Assembly: GCF_000062885.1 (NCBI RefSeq)
Contig: NC_009142.1
Span: forward strand, 3,461,584 to 3,525,583
Direction of reading: 5' to 3'
Source of the DNA: Saccharopolyspora erythraea NRRL 2338
GTDB lineage: Bacteria > Actinomycetota > Actinomycetes > Mycobacteriales > Pseudonocardiaceae
DNA: 64,000 nt
This document shows, piece by piece, positions 26,268-35,487 of the stretch. The translations under genes were made by a program, and so were the position numbers. The notes under the pieces were generated by a model. The model was not told the DNA's origin. It searched no databases and was given only the letters and a program-made list of their open reading frames with translations. Positions within the stretch are counted from its first letter, which is position 1, and each line of letters opens with the position of its first letter.

Positions 26268-27137
26268 TTAGTCCAGCAGCTGGTCGACGCGCACCGCGCG
26301 GCCCTCGGCGGCCAGGTGCTCGGGCAGCACGCGGCCGAAGATCTGCTTGGTCCGCGCCACGCTGCCGATGACCCCGGGGCGCTCGCTGTAGGCGAAGATC
26401 GCCGTGTGCCGGGCGGTCGCACCCCGCACCGTGGTCACCCGGTGCAGCGAGTACCGCCCCCGGAACAGCTGGAGGTCGCCGGGACGCAGCGCGATGCGGC
26501 GGACCAGGTGCTCGCCGTCCCCGGCCAGCACCGCGCGCACGTCGCCGAAGTTCTCGTCGCGCGCCGACCGGATGCCCGGGCAGTACTCGAAGACCCCGCC
26601 GTCCTCGGACTGCTGGGTCAGCAGGCTGACCGCGAACTCGTTGGTGTCGAAGTGCCAGGGGTGGTCCATGCCCGGACGCACGACGTTGAGGCACAGCCCC
26701 GCCAGCGGGTCGGCGAGCTCGTGGACCCTGGGGACCTCCACGCATTCGGCGATGAAGCGCTGGAAAAGCTCGCTGGTGTAGAGCCGGTGGATGATGGCCT
26801 GCCGGGGGATGGCGTCCCGCGCGACGAAGGCGTTGCCGCGTTCCATGGCGGTGCGCGCCGGGTGGTCCTCGGGCAGTTCCGCGTCGACGGCGATGTTGTA
26901 GGCGTTGACGACTTCGACGTCGTAGTGCGCCAGCGGTGCGATCGCGGCGCCTTCGGCGCGCAGCTCCTCGTGCAGTGAGGAACGCACGAAGTTGGACAGC
27001 ACGCTGCATCCGAGCTCCCGCAGATCCCGGCGCGCGCGGTCGACCGCGTCCTTCCAGGCGGTGCTGTCCGGATCGGTCAGCGGATAACGACCGGTGTCGA
27101 CCACCTGCTCGACCAGCCCGGCTTCCGATGCGCTCAT
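26268..27137 (-). CDS. Fe(II)/2-oxoglutarate-dependent oxygenase-like protein
   Basis: A 289-residue protein with the double-stranded beta-helix iron triad His162-x-Asp164 (PWHFDTNEF) and His232 (GRYSLHRVT). An Arg shortly after (RGATARH) would bind 2-oxoglutarate. The surrounding PGDLQLFRGRYSLHRV block is typical of small-molecule hydroxylases. The metal carboxylate is present, so hydroxylation rather than halogenation is expected. The ATG at 27137 has GGAGAGG upstream; a GTG 15 nt earlier is a weaker option. It heads the operon and would introduce a hydroxyl that the acyltransferase could use. The native substrate is unknown. Confidence 0.8.
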   Translation of the reverse strand: MSASEAGLVEQVVDTGRYPLTDPDSTAWKDAVDRARRDLRELGCSVLSNFVRSSLHEELRAEGAAIAPLAHYDVEVVNAYNIAVDAELPEDHPARTAMERGNAFVARDAIPRQAIIHRLYTSELFQRFIAECVEVPRVHELADPLAGLCLNVVRPGMDHPWHFDTNEFAVSLLTQQSEDGGVFEYCPGIRSARDENFGDVRAVLAGDGEHLVRRIALRPGDLQLFRGRYSLHRVTTVRGATARHTAIFAYSERPGVIGSVARTKQIFGRVLPEHLAAEGRAVRVDQLLD

Positions 27138-27552
27138 CAGGATCCTCTCCACGTCCGAAGCTCACCCACCCTGGACGGGTTCTCGAACCGCCCAACGAAC
27201 ACCGGCCGGGGCGGTTACCGCCGCCTCGCGAGCGGGTGGCGGATGAGGGCTTTCCGCGTGCGGTTTTCATATCCCGCGACCGCCCTGACGTGCGACAGCG
27301 ATACGGGTGGTCGAGTTCGTGATCGTGGCCATATTGTGGGTGCCGCACAAGATCATGTAAGGAACCTTCCCGCCCCGTTGCCGAGACCGGCCGCCCTGTC
27401 GTCATGGCGACCCCGGAGGCCGGCCGCACCGGGCGACCCGTCACCCGATGGTGTGTCCGATTTGCTCCGGCGGGGTATGCGAGGTGGGGTGTCCTCGCCG
27501 GAGGGAGCCCGGCGCCGCTGCGGACCAGCGGTTCGGCGGGTTGGTGGAGCGC
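27138..27552. promoter_or_regulatory. Divergent intergenic region between oxygenase operon and GGDEF-EAL gene
   Basis: About 415 nt with somewhat lower G+C around 27240-27360. It must hold promoters for both flanking units. I see no clear consensus promoter or operator. The 5' third of the downstream open frame (27448-27552) may be leader rather than coding. Confidence 0.4.
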
Positions 27553-29649
27553 ATGATCGATCGACACGACGAGGTCCTGGCCGCGGTGGGACGGGGTCGC
27601 CGGGCGCGCCGCGAGGCGAGCCGACCGGCCGAAGCGGGCCCCGGCACGGTCGCGGTGTATTCGCTGGACGCCGAGGGCAGGGTGGCCAGCTGGAACCCCG
27701 ACGCGCAGCGGCTGAAGGGCTACCGCAGCGAGGAGATCCTGGGGCGGCACTTCTCGGTCTTCTACCCTCCGGAGCTGGCCGCGGTCGGCTACCCGCAGGA
27801 GGAGCTCGAACGAGCGGCCGAAGCCGGGGTGCACATCGACGAGGGCTGGCGGATACGCAAGGACGGCACCCGCTTCTGGGCCTACCTCATCATCGCCGCC
27901 CGGCGCAGCGAACAGGGCGTGCTGCAGGGCTTCGTCAAGGTCGTCCGCGACGACAGCGAGGCGCACGCCCGCCAGCAGCGCTCGTACCGGCGCTTCTCCG
28001 ACCTGCTCGCCCTCGCCCCCGTCGGCGTGTGCTTCGTCGACGACAACGACCGCGTCCGCGAGGTCAACAACGCGCTGTGCCGCCTGGTGCGCCACCCCAG
28101 GGCGGAGGTGCTCGAGATGACCGGCGCCGACCTGCTGCACCCCCGCGACGGGGGCGGGGGTCTGACCTCGGAGAACGCCCTGAGCGAGGAGGAGCCCGAG
28201 ACTCCGGTGTCGCGGTCGAGGGTGCTCCTGCGCTCCGACGGCGAGCCGATCCACTGCGACGTCTACAGCGCACTCTCGGTGCAGGACGACGGAAGCCACT
28301 TCTGGCTGGTGGTGTTCCAGGACGTCACCGAACGCATCCACCAGGCCGAGGCCCTCCAGCACCAGTTGACCCACGACGCGCTCACGGGGCTGCCCAACCG
28401 GCGGGGAGTGGACGAGCTGCTCGACAACGCCGGGCGGCTGGCCGTGCTGTTCTGCGACATCGACAACTTCAAGCGGATCAACGACTCGCTCGGCCACGCG
28501 GCGGGCGACGAGCTGATCGTGACAGTCGCCCAGCGCCTGCGCGGGGAGCTGGGCGAGGAGTGCGCGGTCGCCCGCCTCTCCGGCGACGAGTTCCTGATCG
28601 CCTCCACCGACGTCGACGCCGTCGGCGGGCTGCGGGTCCTGGCCGACCGGGTCGCGGGCATGCTGCGCATGGTCGTGCCGGTCCGGGGGCACCTGGTGCG
28701 GGTCTCGGCCTCGGTCGGCGCGGCGATGTTCCCCGAGTCCGGTACCAGCGGCGAGGACCTGCTGCGCTTCGCCGACGCCGCGATGTTCCGCGCCAAGCGG
28801 CACGGGCCCGGCCGGGTGGTGCTGGCCGACCCGGAGCTGACCGCCAGCCTCGCCGAGCAGATGGGGCTGGAGGAGCAGCTCGGCGAGGCGCTGCGCACCG
28901 ACGGGCTGCGCCTGCACTACCAGCCGATCGTGGACCGGGACCGGACTGTGGTCAGCGCCGAGGCGCTGGTGCGGTGGCCGCACCCGCGGATGGGGCTGCT
29001 GTCGCCGGACGTGATCCTGCCGATCGCCGAGCAGGGCAACCTGCTGCACGAACTGGACCTGTGGGTGCTGCGCGCGGCGCTGCGCGACGCGGTCGGCTGG
29101 CCGCGGCAGGCGCGGGGGCGTCCGGTGCGGGTCTCGGTGAACCTCAGCGGCCGGTTCTCCGCCGAGGTCGATTTCCTGGACGCGGTCGGGGCGATACTCG
29201 CCGACTCCGGCATCGACCTGCACCGGGTCGTCCTCGAGGTGACCGAGACCTCGCTGGTGGAGCTGTCGGCGGCGGCTCGCGACGCCATGCACGCGCTGAT
29301 CCGGCTCGGCGTGTCGTTCGCCGTGGACGACTTCGGCACCGGGTACTCGTCGCTGGCGCGGCTCAAGGACCTGCCCGCGCAGGTCATCAAGCTCGACCGC
29401 CAGTTCATCTCCGGGCTGGAGACCCAGGAGGCCGACCGCGCGATCGTGCGGTCGGCCATCGACATGGCCCACGCCACCGACCGCCGCTGCGTCGCAGAGG
29501 GGGTGGAGACCGCGGCCCAGTACCACCTGCTCAACGAGCTCGGCGTGGACGCCCACCAGGGCTGGCTGTTCTCCCGCCCGCTGCCCCAGGCCGACTTCCG
29601 CGCGGTGGTCGCCGGCGGCCCGCTGCCGCTGCCCGACCACCAGCCCTGA
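27553..29649 (+). CDS. PAS-PAS-GGDEF-EAL cyclic-di-GMP signalling protein
   Basis: About 698 residues. Two PAS domains come first (residues about 35-150 and 165-285; YSLDAEGRVASWN and VGVCFVDDNDRVREVN). Next is a diguanylate cyclase domain (about 300-450) with SGDEF in place of GGDEF, a variant often active. Last is an EAL phosphodiesterase domain (about 465-690) with EALVRW, DDFGTGYSS, IKLDRQFI and AEGVET, all catalytic residues present. There are no membrane helices, so it is a soluble sensor making or degrading c-di-GMP. The ATG at 27553 with GGTGGAG upstream was chosen; a GTG at 27448 would add a Cys-rich segment. It is monocistronic. Confidence 0.88.
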   Translation: MIDRHDEVLAAVGRGRRARREASRPAEAGPGTVAVYSLDAEGRVASWNPDAQRLKGYRSEEILGRHFSVFYPPELAAVGYPQEELERAAEAGVHIDEGWRIRKDGTRFWAYLIIAARRSEQGVLQGFVKVVRDDSEAHARQQRSYRRFSDLLALAPVGVCFVDDNDRVREVNNALCRLVRHPRAEVLEMTGADLLHPRDGGGGLTSENALSEEEPETPVSRSRVLLRSDGEPIHCDVYSALSVQDDGSHFWLVVFQDVTERIHQAEALQHQLTHDALTGLPNRRGVDELLDNAGRLAVLFCDIDNFKRINDSLGHAAGDELIVTVAQRLRGELGEECAVARLSGDEFLIASTDVDAVGGLRVLADRVAGMLRMVVPVRGHLVRVSASVGAAMFPESGTSGEDLLRFADAAMFRAKRHGPGRVVLADPELTASLAEQMGLEEQLGEALRTDGLRLHYQPIVDRDRTVVSAEALVRWPHPRMGLLSPDVILPIAEQGNLLHELDLWVLRAALRDAVGWPRQARGRPVRVSVNLSGRFSAEVDFLDAVGAILADSGIDLHRVVLEVTETSLVELSAAARDAMHALIRLGVSFAVDDFGTGYSSLARLKDLPAQVIKLDRQFISGLETQEADRAIVRSAIDMAHATDRRCVAEGVETAAQYHLLNELGVDAHQGWLFSRPLPQADFRAVVAGGPLPLPDHQP

Positions 29650-29673
29650 AGGCCGCGCGAGCCGCCGACGGGA

Positions 29674-31411
29674 TCAGGGACCGCTGGTCGTGAGGTGGTC
29701 GGACAGGTTCCACGTGCGCCAGTCACCGCCCGGTGCGGATCGCCCGATCGCGTCGGTGATCCACGTGCGTTCCCTCTCCGGTAACCGGCTCAGCGCAGGG
29801 ACCGCGTCGGCGGACAGATCCGCCAGGTAGTGCCCGTCGAGCCTGCCGGTGGTCTCGAAGCGGTCGATGTTGCGTCCGGCGATCAGGCCCTCCGGGTTGA
29901 GGGCGGCCAGTGCGAGCAGCGCCAGCATGCCGGTGCCGACCACCGCGCTGGCCGGCCGGCGCGCACGCAGCCGGACACCAGCCGCGATGACCAGCAGGTA
30001 CACCACTCCCAGCCACAGTTCGCAGGCCATCACCAGCAGCCGCAGCACGGTGTAGCCGTAGGCCGCCTGGTACGCCCACATGCGCATGAGCGCGGAGAAC
30101 ACGATCAGCAGGGTCAGCACCGCCAGCATCCCGGCCAGGCCGCGCAGCAGGTTGCGGTCGAGCGCGGACCGCTTGGGCGCCCAGCGCGCGGCCGCCGCGA
30201 TGACCGGCAGCGTGAGGATGGTGACGAGCATGAGCTGCCAGAAGCCGCTTCGCGCGTATCCGGCGTAGGTCAGCCGCTCGGTGTGCTGGACGTGCTGACC
30301 ACCGCCGAACATCGGGGTGCTCTGCACCGCGACGAACACCGCGAACAGCAGCACCAGCAGCCCGACCGGGATCGCACACTCCAGGCGGCGCAGCGTCCTG
30401 CCCGACCCGGTGGCCTCGGCGACCTGCGGCGGGTGGACCAGGGTGAACGCGGCCCCGAGGCAGACGAGTGCGAAGAAGCCGAGCACGAAGGTCCAGCGGA
30501 AGAAGGTCAGACCGTCCAAGCGCGGTGTGAGCGCCCGGACCAGCTCGGCGAACCCGTCGTCGGCGTCGGCGAACAGCGCGCCGAACACGAGCAGCAGCAG
30601 GACCCCCACCGCCACCGACGCAGCGATGCGCATGCCTCCGCTGGTGCGGCGGCCTCCCGCGCATTCCGCGCACGCACCACGGCAGCGCGCGGAGAGCGCC
30701 TACCGGAACCGCCATGGCCGACACCGCGAACGTCCGCACGTCGCGGCCGTCGGCGACCGCCGGCGCGGCGGCGACGCAGGCGGTGAGCACGCACAGCGCG
30801 CAGAGCCACTCCGCTGCCCGGAACGCGCAGACGCCGAGCAGCATCAACGCCATCGCCGCCCACAGCAGTTGCATCGGGCGGACCTCGCGCTGCGCCCGGC
30901 GTCCTGCTGGCAGCAGAGCGCCCGTGATCGCCAGACCGAGCAGCGGCCACCCGATGCCCGGTGTACCCAGCGGCACGAACAGCGCGCCGCCGACCCCGCC
31001 GAGCGACGCGGCAAGCAGGACGACCGGGGCTCGCGATGTCTCGGGCGCGGGCCAGAAGCCGTCGAACAGCGGGGGAACCGGTTGCACGGGAGGCGGCCGG
31101 CCACCGCCCGGCGTGGGACCGTGCGGAACCGGAACCGAAGTCGGCATCGGCGTCCGGGCCGGGGCGGGAACCGAGCTCGGCGTCGAAGTCGGAGCCCGGG
31201 CCGGGGCCGGAGTGGGGGCCGGGTCCGGACCGGGAACCGGAGGGCGCTGGGCCTCGTCCTGCTCCTGGCCTGGAGCCAGGGATTCGGCGTCCTGCGGCTG
31301 GGGTTCGCCCGAAGTCTCCTCATGGGCGTCCCGTTCGGGCACCTCCGCGGGCTGCGCGTCGGCGTCCGCGCGGTCGCGGGCGCCCCGGGTGTCGTCGGGG
31401 TTGCCGGACAT
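29674..31411 (-). pseudogene. DUF4173 (DUF4153-like) multi-pass membrane protein split by a frameshift
   Basis: The 5' part (31411 to about 30665) encodes a Pro/Glu-rich tail of about 120 residues, then membrane helices ending with GALRALPWCVRGMR. The 3' part (about 30665 to 29674) continues in another frame with GGRRTSGGMRIAASVAVGV, then several helices and the DUF4173 tail (RNIDRFETTGRLDGHYLADLS). Joined by a 1-nt shift near 30655-30670 the two halves make one normal-length protein. Either the gene has decayed or the sequence has an indel. A free-standing start at the ATG at 30633 is possible but would lack half the membrane domain. Confidence 0.7.
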
Positions 31412-31730
31412 GATCCTCCAGTCGTTCGTCGGCCGTCACTCCCTCAGACGCATCGGAGGGCGCCAGGTTCACCGCTTCGGGTGCACCGGTTCCGGGAGGG
31501 TTCCTCCTCCGATCCGACCGGAACGGTCGTCCCACAATTGCGGTGCGGTCGTTTTCCGCGTCCGGGCAACAATGGTCCGACCCCTTCGGTGTGATCGTTT
31601 AACAGTTTTCGAGGAATAGCCCACTTTGGTCCGTTCAGAGGCGTGCGCAAACCGTCCGCGCCGCTACTCTCATCGCAGTTTCACAGCAGTGACGTCTTGT
31701 CTGTTCGATTTTCGACGAAAGGCATTCGCC
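31412..31730. promoter_or_regulatory. Divergent intergenic region upstream of the DUF4360 gene
   Basis: About 320 nt between the DUF4173 gene start and the secreted DUF4360 protein, with lower G+C toward 31560-31730. No gene is seen. Promoters for both neighbours must lie here. I could not assign hexamers with confidence. Confidence 0.35.
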
Positions 31731-32372
31731 ATGTTCGCTGCGCTCCCGGCCGCCGTCCTGACGGCGATGGCCGTACTTCCCTCCACGATCATCATCGGTG
31801 ACGACGTCCCCCCGCCGGCCGGCCGGATCACCATCGACGTGGCCACCGTGAACGGCTCCGGCTGCCCCGCCGGAACCGCCGCCGTCGCGGTGTCGCCGGA
31901 CAACACCTCCTTCACCGTCAGCTACAGCGACTACCTGGTGAAGGTGGGGCCCGGATCGGCGCCCACCGATTTCCGCAAGAACTGCCAGCTGAACCTCGTG
32001 GTCAACATCCCGCAGGGTTTCACCTACGGAATCGCAAGCGCCGACTACCGCGGTTTCGCCCACCTGGAACCGGGCGCGACCGGTCTGGCAAAGGCGAGCT
32101 ACTATTTCCAGGGAATGTCGCAGACGGAATATTTCCAGACACCCTTTTCCGGTCCGATGAGCGACAACTGGCAGGTCACCGACGCGACCGAGGTCGGCGC
32201 GATCGTCTACAAGCCGTGCGGTGAGCAGCGCAACTTCAACATCAACACCGAACTCCGGGTGGACGCCGGTACCTCGGACCCGGCGAAGACGAGCTTCATG
32301 TCGATGGACTCCACCGACGGCAACCTCGAGACCACCTACCACTTCCAGTGGAAGGAGTGCCCGAAGCCGTGA
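31731..32372 (+). CDS. Secreted DUF4360 family protein
   Basis: A 213-residue exported protein. A short hydrophobic signal region (FAALPAAVLTAMAVLPSTI) starts right at the ATG at 31731, which follows AAAGG. The mature part matches DUF4360: NGSGCPAGTAAVAVSPDNTSFTV, a KNCQLN segment, and C-terminal HFQWKEC, with Cys residues likely forming disulfides. The family is common and often multi-copy in Streptomyces and fungi; its function is unknown. It is monocistronic and ends at a very strong terminator. Confidence 0.85.
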   Translation: MFAALPAAVLTAMAVLPSTIIIGDDVPPPAGRITIDVATVNGSGCPAGTAAVAVSPDNTSFTVSYSDYLVKVGPGSAPTDFRKNCQLNLVVNIPQGFTYGIASADYRGFAHLEPGATGLAKASYYFQGMSQTEYFQTPFSGPMSDNWQVTDATEVGAIVYKPCGEQRNFNINTELRVDAGTSDPAKTSFMSMDSTDGNLETTYHFQWKECPKP

Positions 32373-32404
32373 CGGGGCGGCAAAGCTGAGACGACCTGTT
32401 CCGC

Positions 32405-32440
32405 CGGGCCTGTTCCGCCGGGCCCGGCGGAACAGGCCCG
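32405..32440. terminator. Perfect 36-bp palindromic terminator
   Basis: CGGGCCTGTTCCGCCGGG (32405-32422) is followed immediately by its exact complement (32423-32440). It lies between the convergent DUF4360 and ceramidase genes. The left arm is preceded by a partial direct copy (CCTGTTCCGCCGGG at 32395-32408, overlapping the arm). Confidence 0.75.
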
Positions 32441-32466
32441 CACAGGCATCCCTTCGCGGATGGTCT

Positions 32467-34512
32467 TCAGCGCGACACCGTGAAGGTGCGGGTGGTGCCG
32501 GTGAACGCGCTGATCGCGCCGGTGAGGTGCCGGGCGTGGCCGTGGTAGCGGATGCGGTATCCGCCGGGCCCGACATCGCCCGGAACGTCCCAGGTGATGG
32601 TCACCTTCGACGCCGCGATCCCGTCGCGCTCCCAGTGCAACCTCGTGGACCAGTCACCGTCGTCGGCGACCGTGCGCCACCGGCCCCCCTCGTCGCGCTG
32701 GACCTGAAGGTAGGTGCCGCGCCGGTGCAGGTCGTTGCCAGGGTGGGCGCCCGCGAAGACGACCGAGACCCGCTCGCCCGCGCGGTAGGAGTCGCGCGGC
32801 CCGGTCAGCACGTCGCCGAAGGCGCGCATCGGTTGCGGGACGTCCATGACGATCGGGGGTTGCAGGGAGAGCTGCGAGCCGGACAGGTCCGGTGGGACCG
32901 GACCCAGCGGCAACCGCCTGCCGTCGCGCATGGCGGTCGCCAGCTCGGCGACGACCTGTTGCAGCGCGGGCAGCTGCCAGCGCCCGAACAGGGTGCTGCC
33001 GCCCTCGTACTGCTGCGCGTCGTACTCCTCGGGCGTTGTCACGTAGTGGAAGTAGGAGTTCGCGTAGCCGGCGACGAGGACGTCGGCGAGGTCGGCGCCG
33101 ACGATCCCGGCGACCGTCCGGCGCAGCCGCAGTCCCGCGCCGATCGTCACCTCGCCGGGGATGCCGATCAGGTGCAGCCGCCCGACGCGGACCAGCTGCA
33201 CCGGCACCTGCTCCTGGACCCACGGGTAGACGCGGTTCATCGCGCCCACCGGCACCACGATCGCCTTGGGTGCCTGGGCGTCCCGCAGCTCGGGTGCCGG
33301 GCCGTAGACCACCGAGCCGGAAACGGCGTCCCAGAGGGGGTTCTCGCCCTCGGCGAACCCCGGGAACGCCGGACCGTCCTCGGTGCTGCCCGCCGCCATC
33401 GGCGCCCCGATCGCGGGCTTGCTCGTCCGGTGGGTCCTGCCGTCGCCGGTGAACTCGGGGGAGACCACGACATCGGAGAGGTCGACGTAGACCAGCCGCG
33501 AGTCGACACCACCGGTGAGCCGGGCACCGGGCGAGCCGAGCTGGCGGGCCGCGGCCTCGTACTGGCGGTGCCCGTTGACGCGGGTGCGCTCGAAGTCCTC
33601 CGGCGTGGTCGGCGGCCGCAGGTCCAGGTTCGGTGACATGTCCCCGGCGTTGGTCTGCGCGAACGCGCTGACGAAGCCCGGATCGGCATCGGCGCGGTAG
33701 TCGACCCGCTCGACCTCGCGCTCCCAGTGGTAGGCCGCGTACCCCTTGTTGTCGGCGCTGATCAGCCTGTTGTCGCCGGACATGCTGGTGCCGTGGGTCG
33801 CGAACCAGTTGACCGCGCCGACCGCGCGGCCGGAGCGCTCGATGCGCAGCAGCGAGGTCTGCGGGTCGATCGCGTCCGGGAAGTGCGCCCTGATGTCGCC
33901 GGGGTTGCGGTCGAACGCCGCGCGGGAGCGGTTCGCGCTGGCGTCGCGCAGTTCGCCGTGGGTGAGGGTCAGCTCGGCGGGCGCGAGGTCGGCGTGGGCT
34001 CGCTCGGCGGACTCCACGATGCCGTCGACGACCGCGTCGAAGGTCCGGCGGTGGAAGCCGGTGGTGGTCAGGTTGTAGAGAAGGTGGTGCGAGTAGCCGC
34101 CGGGGCCCGCGTGCGTGTGGGTCGCGGTGATGAGCACGTTCTGCTCGGTGTAGCGGTCGCCGAATCGTTCTCCGAGGCGGCGCAGCACGGCCTGGTGCAC
34201 GCTCTCGAAGATCATCGGGGAGTCGACGACGATCAGCAGGACGCGGTCACCGCCGTCGGGTGTGGCGATGACGAAGGAGCGCACCCGCAGCCGCGTGTGC
34301 AGCCCCGCGGCCTGCTGGTCGAAGCGGCCGTAACCCATCATCCCGCACTCGGCCACCTCGCCCGTGGCGTCGGAAATCCCGCGCCCCGCCAGGAAGGAAG
34401 CCGTTCCGGCGGCATCGGCGGGCCCCGGCCGCGACGCCGCCAGGCCGAGTCCTGCCGCCGCCGCGGTCGCGCGCAGCACGGTCCGGCGGGAACTCGTGGT
34501 GCGGTCGTCCAT
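32467..34512 (-). CDS. Neutral ceramidase (neutral/alkaline non-lysosomal ceramidase), Tat-exported
   Basis: Hydrolyses ceramide to sphingosine and fatty acid outside the cell. The 681-residue protein begins with a twin-arginine signal (SSRRTVLRATAAAAGLGLA). Zn-site residues are in ATHTHAGPGGYS and NWFATHGTSMSGDNRLIS. The catalytic Ser lies in QTNAGDMSPN, a hallmark of the family. A C-terminal immunoglobulin-like domain covers roughly the last 150 residues. Actinomycetes do not normally make ceramides, so host or fungal/plant debris sphingolipids, or another lipid amide, are likely substrates. It is monocistronic. Confidence 0.92.
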   Translation of the reverse strand: MDDRTTSSRRTVLRATAAAAGLGLAASRPGPADAAGTASFLAGRGISDATGEVAECGMMGYGRFDQQAAGLHTRLRVRSFVIATPDGGDRVLLIVVDSPMIFESVHQAVLRRLGERFGDRYTEQNVLITATHTHAGPGGYSHHLLYNLTTTGFHRRTFDAVVDGIVESAERAHADLAPAELTLTHGELRDASANRSRAAFDRNPGDIRAHFPDAIDPQTSLLRIERSGRAVGAVNWFATHGTSMSGDNRLISADNKGYAAYHWEREVERVDYRADADPGFVSAFAQTNAGDMSPNLDLRPPTTPEDFERTRVNGHRQYEAAARQLGSPGARLTGGVDSRLVYVDLSDVVVSPEFTGDGRTHRTSKPAIGAPMAAGSTEDGPAFPGFAEGENPLWDAVSGSVVYGPAPELRDAQAPKAIVVPVGAMNRVYPWVQEQVPVQLVRVGRLHLIGIPGEVTIGAGLRLRRTVAGIVGADLADVLVAGYANSYFHYVTTPEEYDAQQYEGGSTLFGRWQLPALQQVVAELATAMRDGRRLPLGPVPPDLSGSQLSLQPPIVMDVPQPMRAFGDVLTGPRDSYRAGERVSVVFAGAHPGNDLHRRGTYLQVQRDEGGRWRTVADDGDWSTRLHWERDGIAASKVTITWDVPGDVGPGGYRIRYHGHARHLTGAISAFTGTTRTFTVSR

Positions 34513-34775
34513 GCGAACTCCTCAGTGGACAGTGGCCTGCTCTGGCGCCGGGTGGATCCGCCGGTGCCGTCCCGCGGCGTCTGGCCAGTGCGGGAGATCC
34601 GCGTCCGGCGAGCCAACGGGAAAATGCGAATAGAAATCATGTTTTGCGGAGTTCTTACCCCTCGGCGGGAGAACGCGCAATACCCCGGGCCGGTGCGGGT
34701 TCTGCCGTAATGTCGCCGGCGCGGCGTCGGCGCGACGAGCGCGCCTGCGGCGCCGTGCACTGGAGGGGAGCTGCC

Positions 34776-35387
34776 TTGAGCTTGGAATTCTGGTTGACAT
34801 CGCTGGTCATCGTCGTGACGCCGGGGACCGGCGTCCTCTACACCATGGCGGCCGGGCTCTCGCGCGGCGTGCGGGCGAGTGCGGTCGCGGCCGTAGGGTG
34901 CACGCTCGGGATCGTGCCGCACGTGCTGGCCGCCGTCACCGGGCTCGCGGCGCTGCTGCACACCAGCGCGACGGCGTTCCAGGTGCTCAAGTACCTGGGC
35001 GTGGCCTACCTGCTCTACATGGCGTGGAGCACGCTGCGCGACAGGGGAGCGCTCGCGGTGGAGCGGGAGACCGCCGAGCGCTCGACCGGGAAGGTGGTCC
35101 TCTCGGGAGTGCTGGTCAACATCCTCAACCCCAAGCTGACCATCTTCTTCTTCGCCTTCCTGCCGCAGTTCGTCCCCGCGGGCGAGGCAGGCGGCCTGCT
35201 GCGCATGGTCGAGCTGAGCGCGGCTTTCATGCTGCTGACGTTCGTGGTGTTCGTCGGCTACGGCGTGTTCGCCGCGGCGCTGCGCGACCACGTCATCTCC
35301 CGTCCCCGCGTGCTGACCTGGATGCGCCGCGTGTTCGCGGGGGCCTTCGGCGCTCTCGGCGTCCGGCTGGCGTTCGCCGACGCGTGA
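34776..35387 (+). CDS. LysE/RhtB family exporter
   Basis: A 203-residue membrane protein with about five or six helices of the LysE family, which exports amino acids such as lysine, threonine or homoserine. The N-terminal FWLTSLVIVVTPGTGVLYTMAAG matches the family signature, followed by YLGVAYLLYMAWSTLR and NPKLTIFFFAFLPQFV. The TTG start at 34776 follows TGGAGGGGAG. It is divergent from the ceramidase gene; 34513-34775 is the shared promoter region, with no recognisable operator. Confidence 0.88.
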   Translation: MSLEFWLTSLVIVVTPGTGVLYTMAAGLSRGVRASAVAAVGCTLGIVPHVLAAVTGLAALLHTSATAFQVLKYLGVAYLLYMAWSTLRDRGALAVERETAERSTGKVVLSGVLVNILNPKLTIFFFAFLPQFVPAGEAGGLLRMVELSAAFMLLTFVVFVGYGVFAAALRDHVISRPRVLTWMRRVFAGAFGALGVRLAFADA

Positions 35388-35411
35388 CGCTTCCTTCCCG
35401 AGCGCGGAAGA

Positions 35412-35441
35412 GGGGCGGGGGCGCCACGGCGTCCCCGCCCC
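35412..35441. terminator. Hairpin terminator after the LysE gene
   Basis: GGGGCGGGGGCGCC (35412-35425) pairs with GGCGTCCCCGCCCC (35428-35441) through 14 pairs including one G-U. It lies between the LysE stop and the convergent small gene at 35488. Confidence 0.6.
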
Positions 35442-35487
35442 GCCTTCTCCAGGTCACCCGCGTGCGGTCGCCGCGGACCCGCGCCGG

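Noticed and set aside
26207-26422. Longer N-terminus for the methyltransferase
   Set aside because: The upstream codons give Arg/Ser/Pro-rich sequence and overlap the oxygenase gene; the GTG at 26206 has a good Shine-Dalgarno.
25972-29640. Long minus-strand open frame opposite the GGDEF-EAL gene
   Set aside because: No domain is recognisable, the opposite strand has intact PAS, GGDEF and EAL motifs, and the frame crosses the divergent promoter region.
35412-35441. G-quadruplex regulatory element in the G-rich stretch after the LysE gene
   Set aside because: The G-runs pair with an equally long C-rich arm, so a terminator hairpin explains it better.
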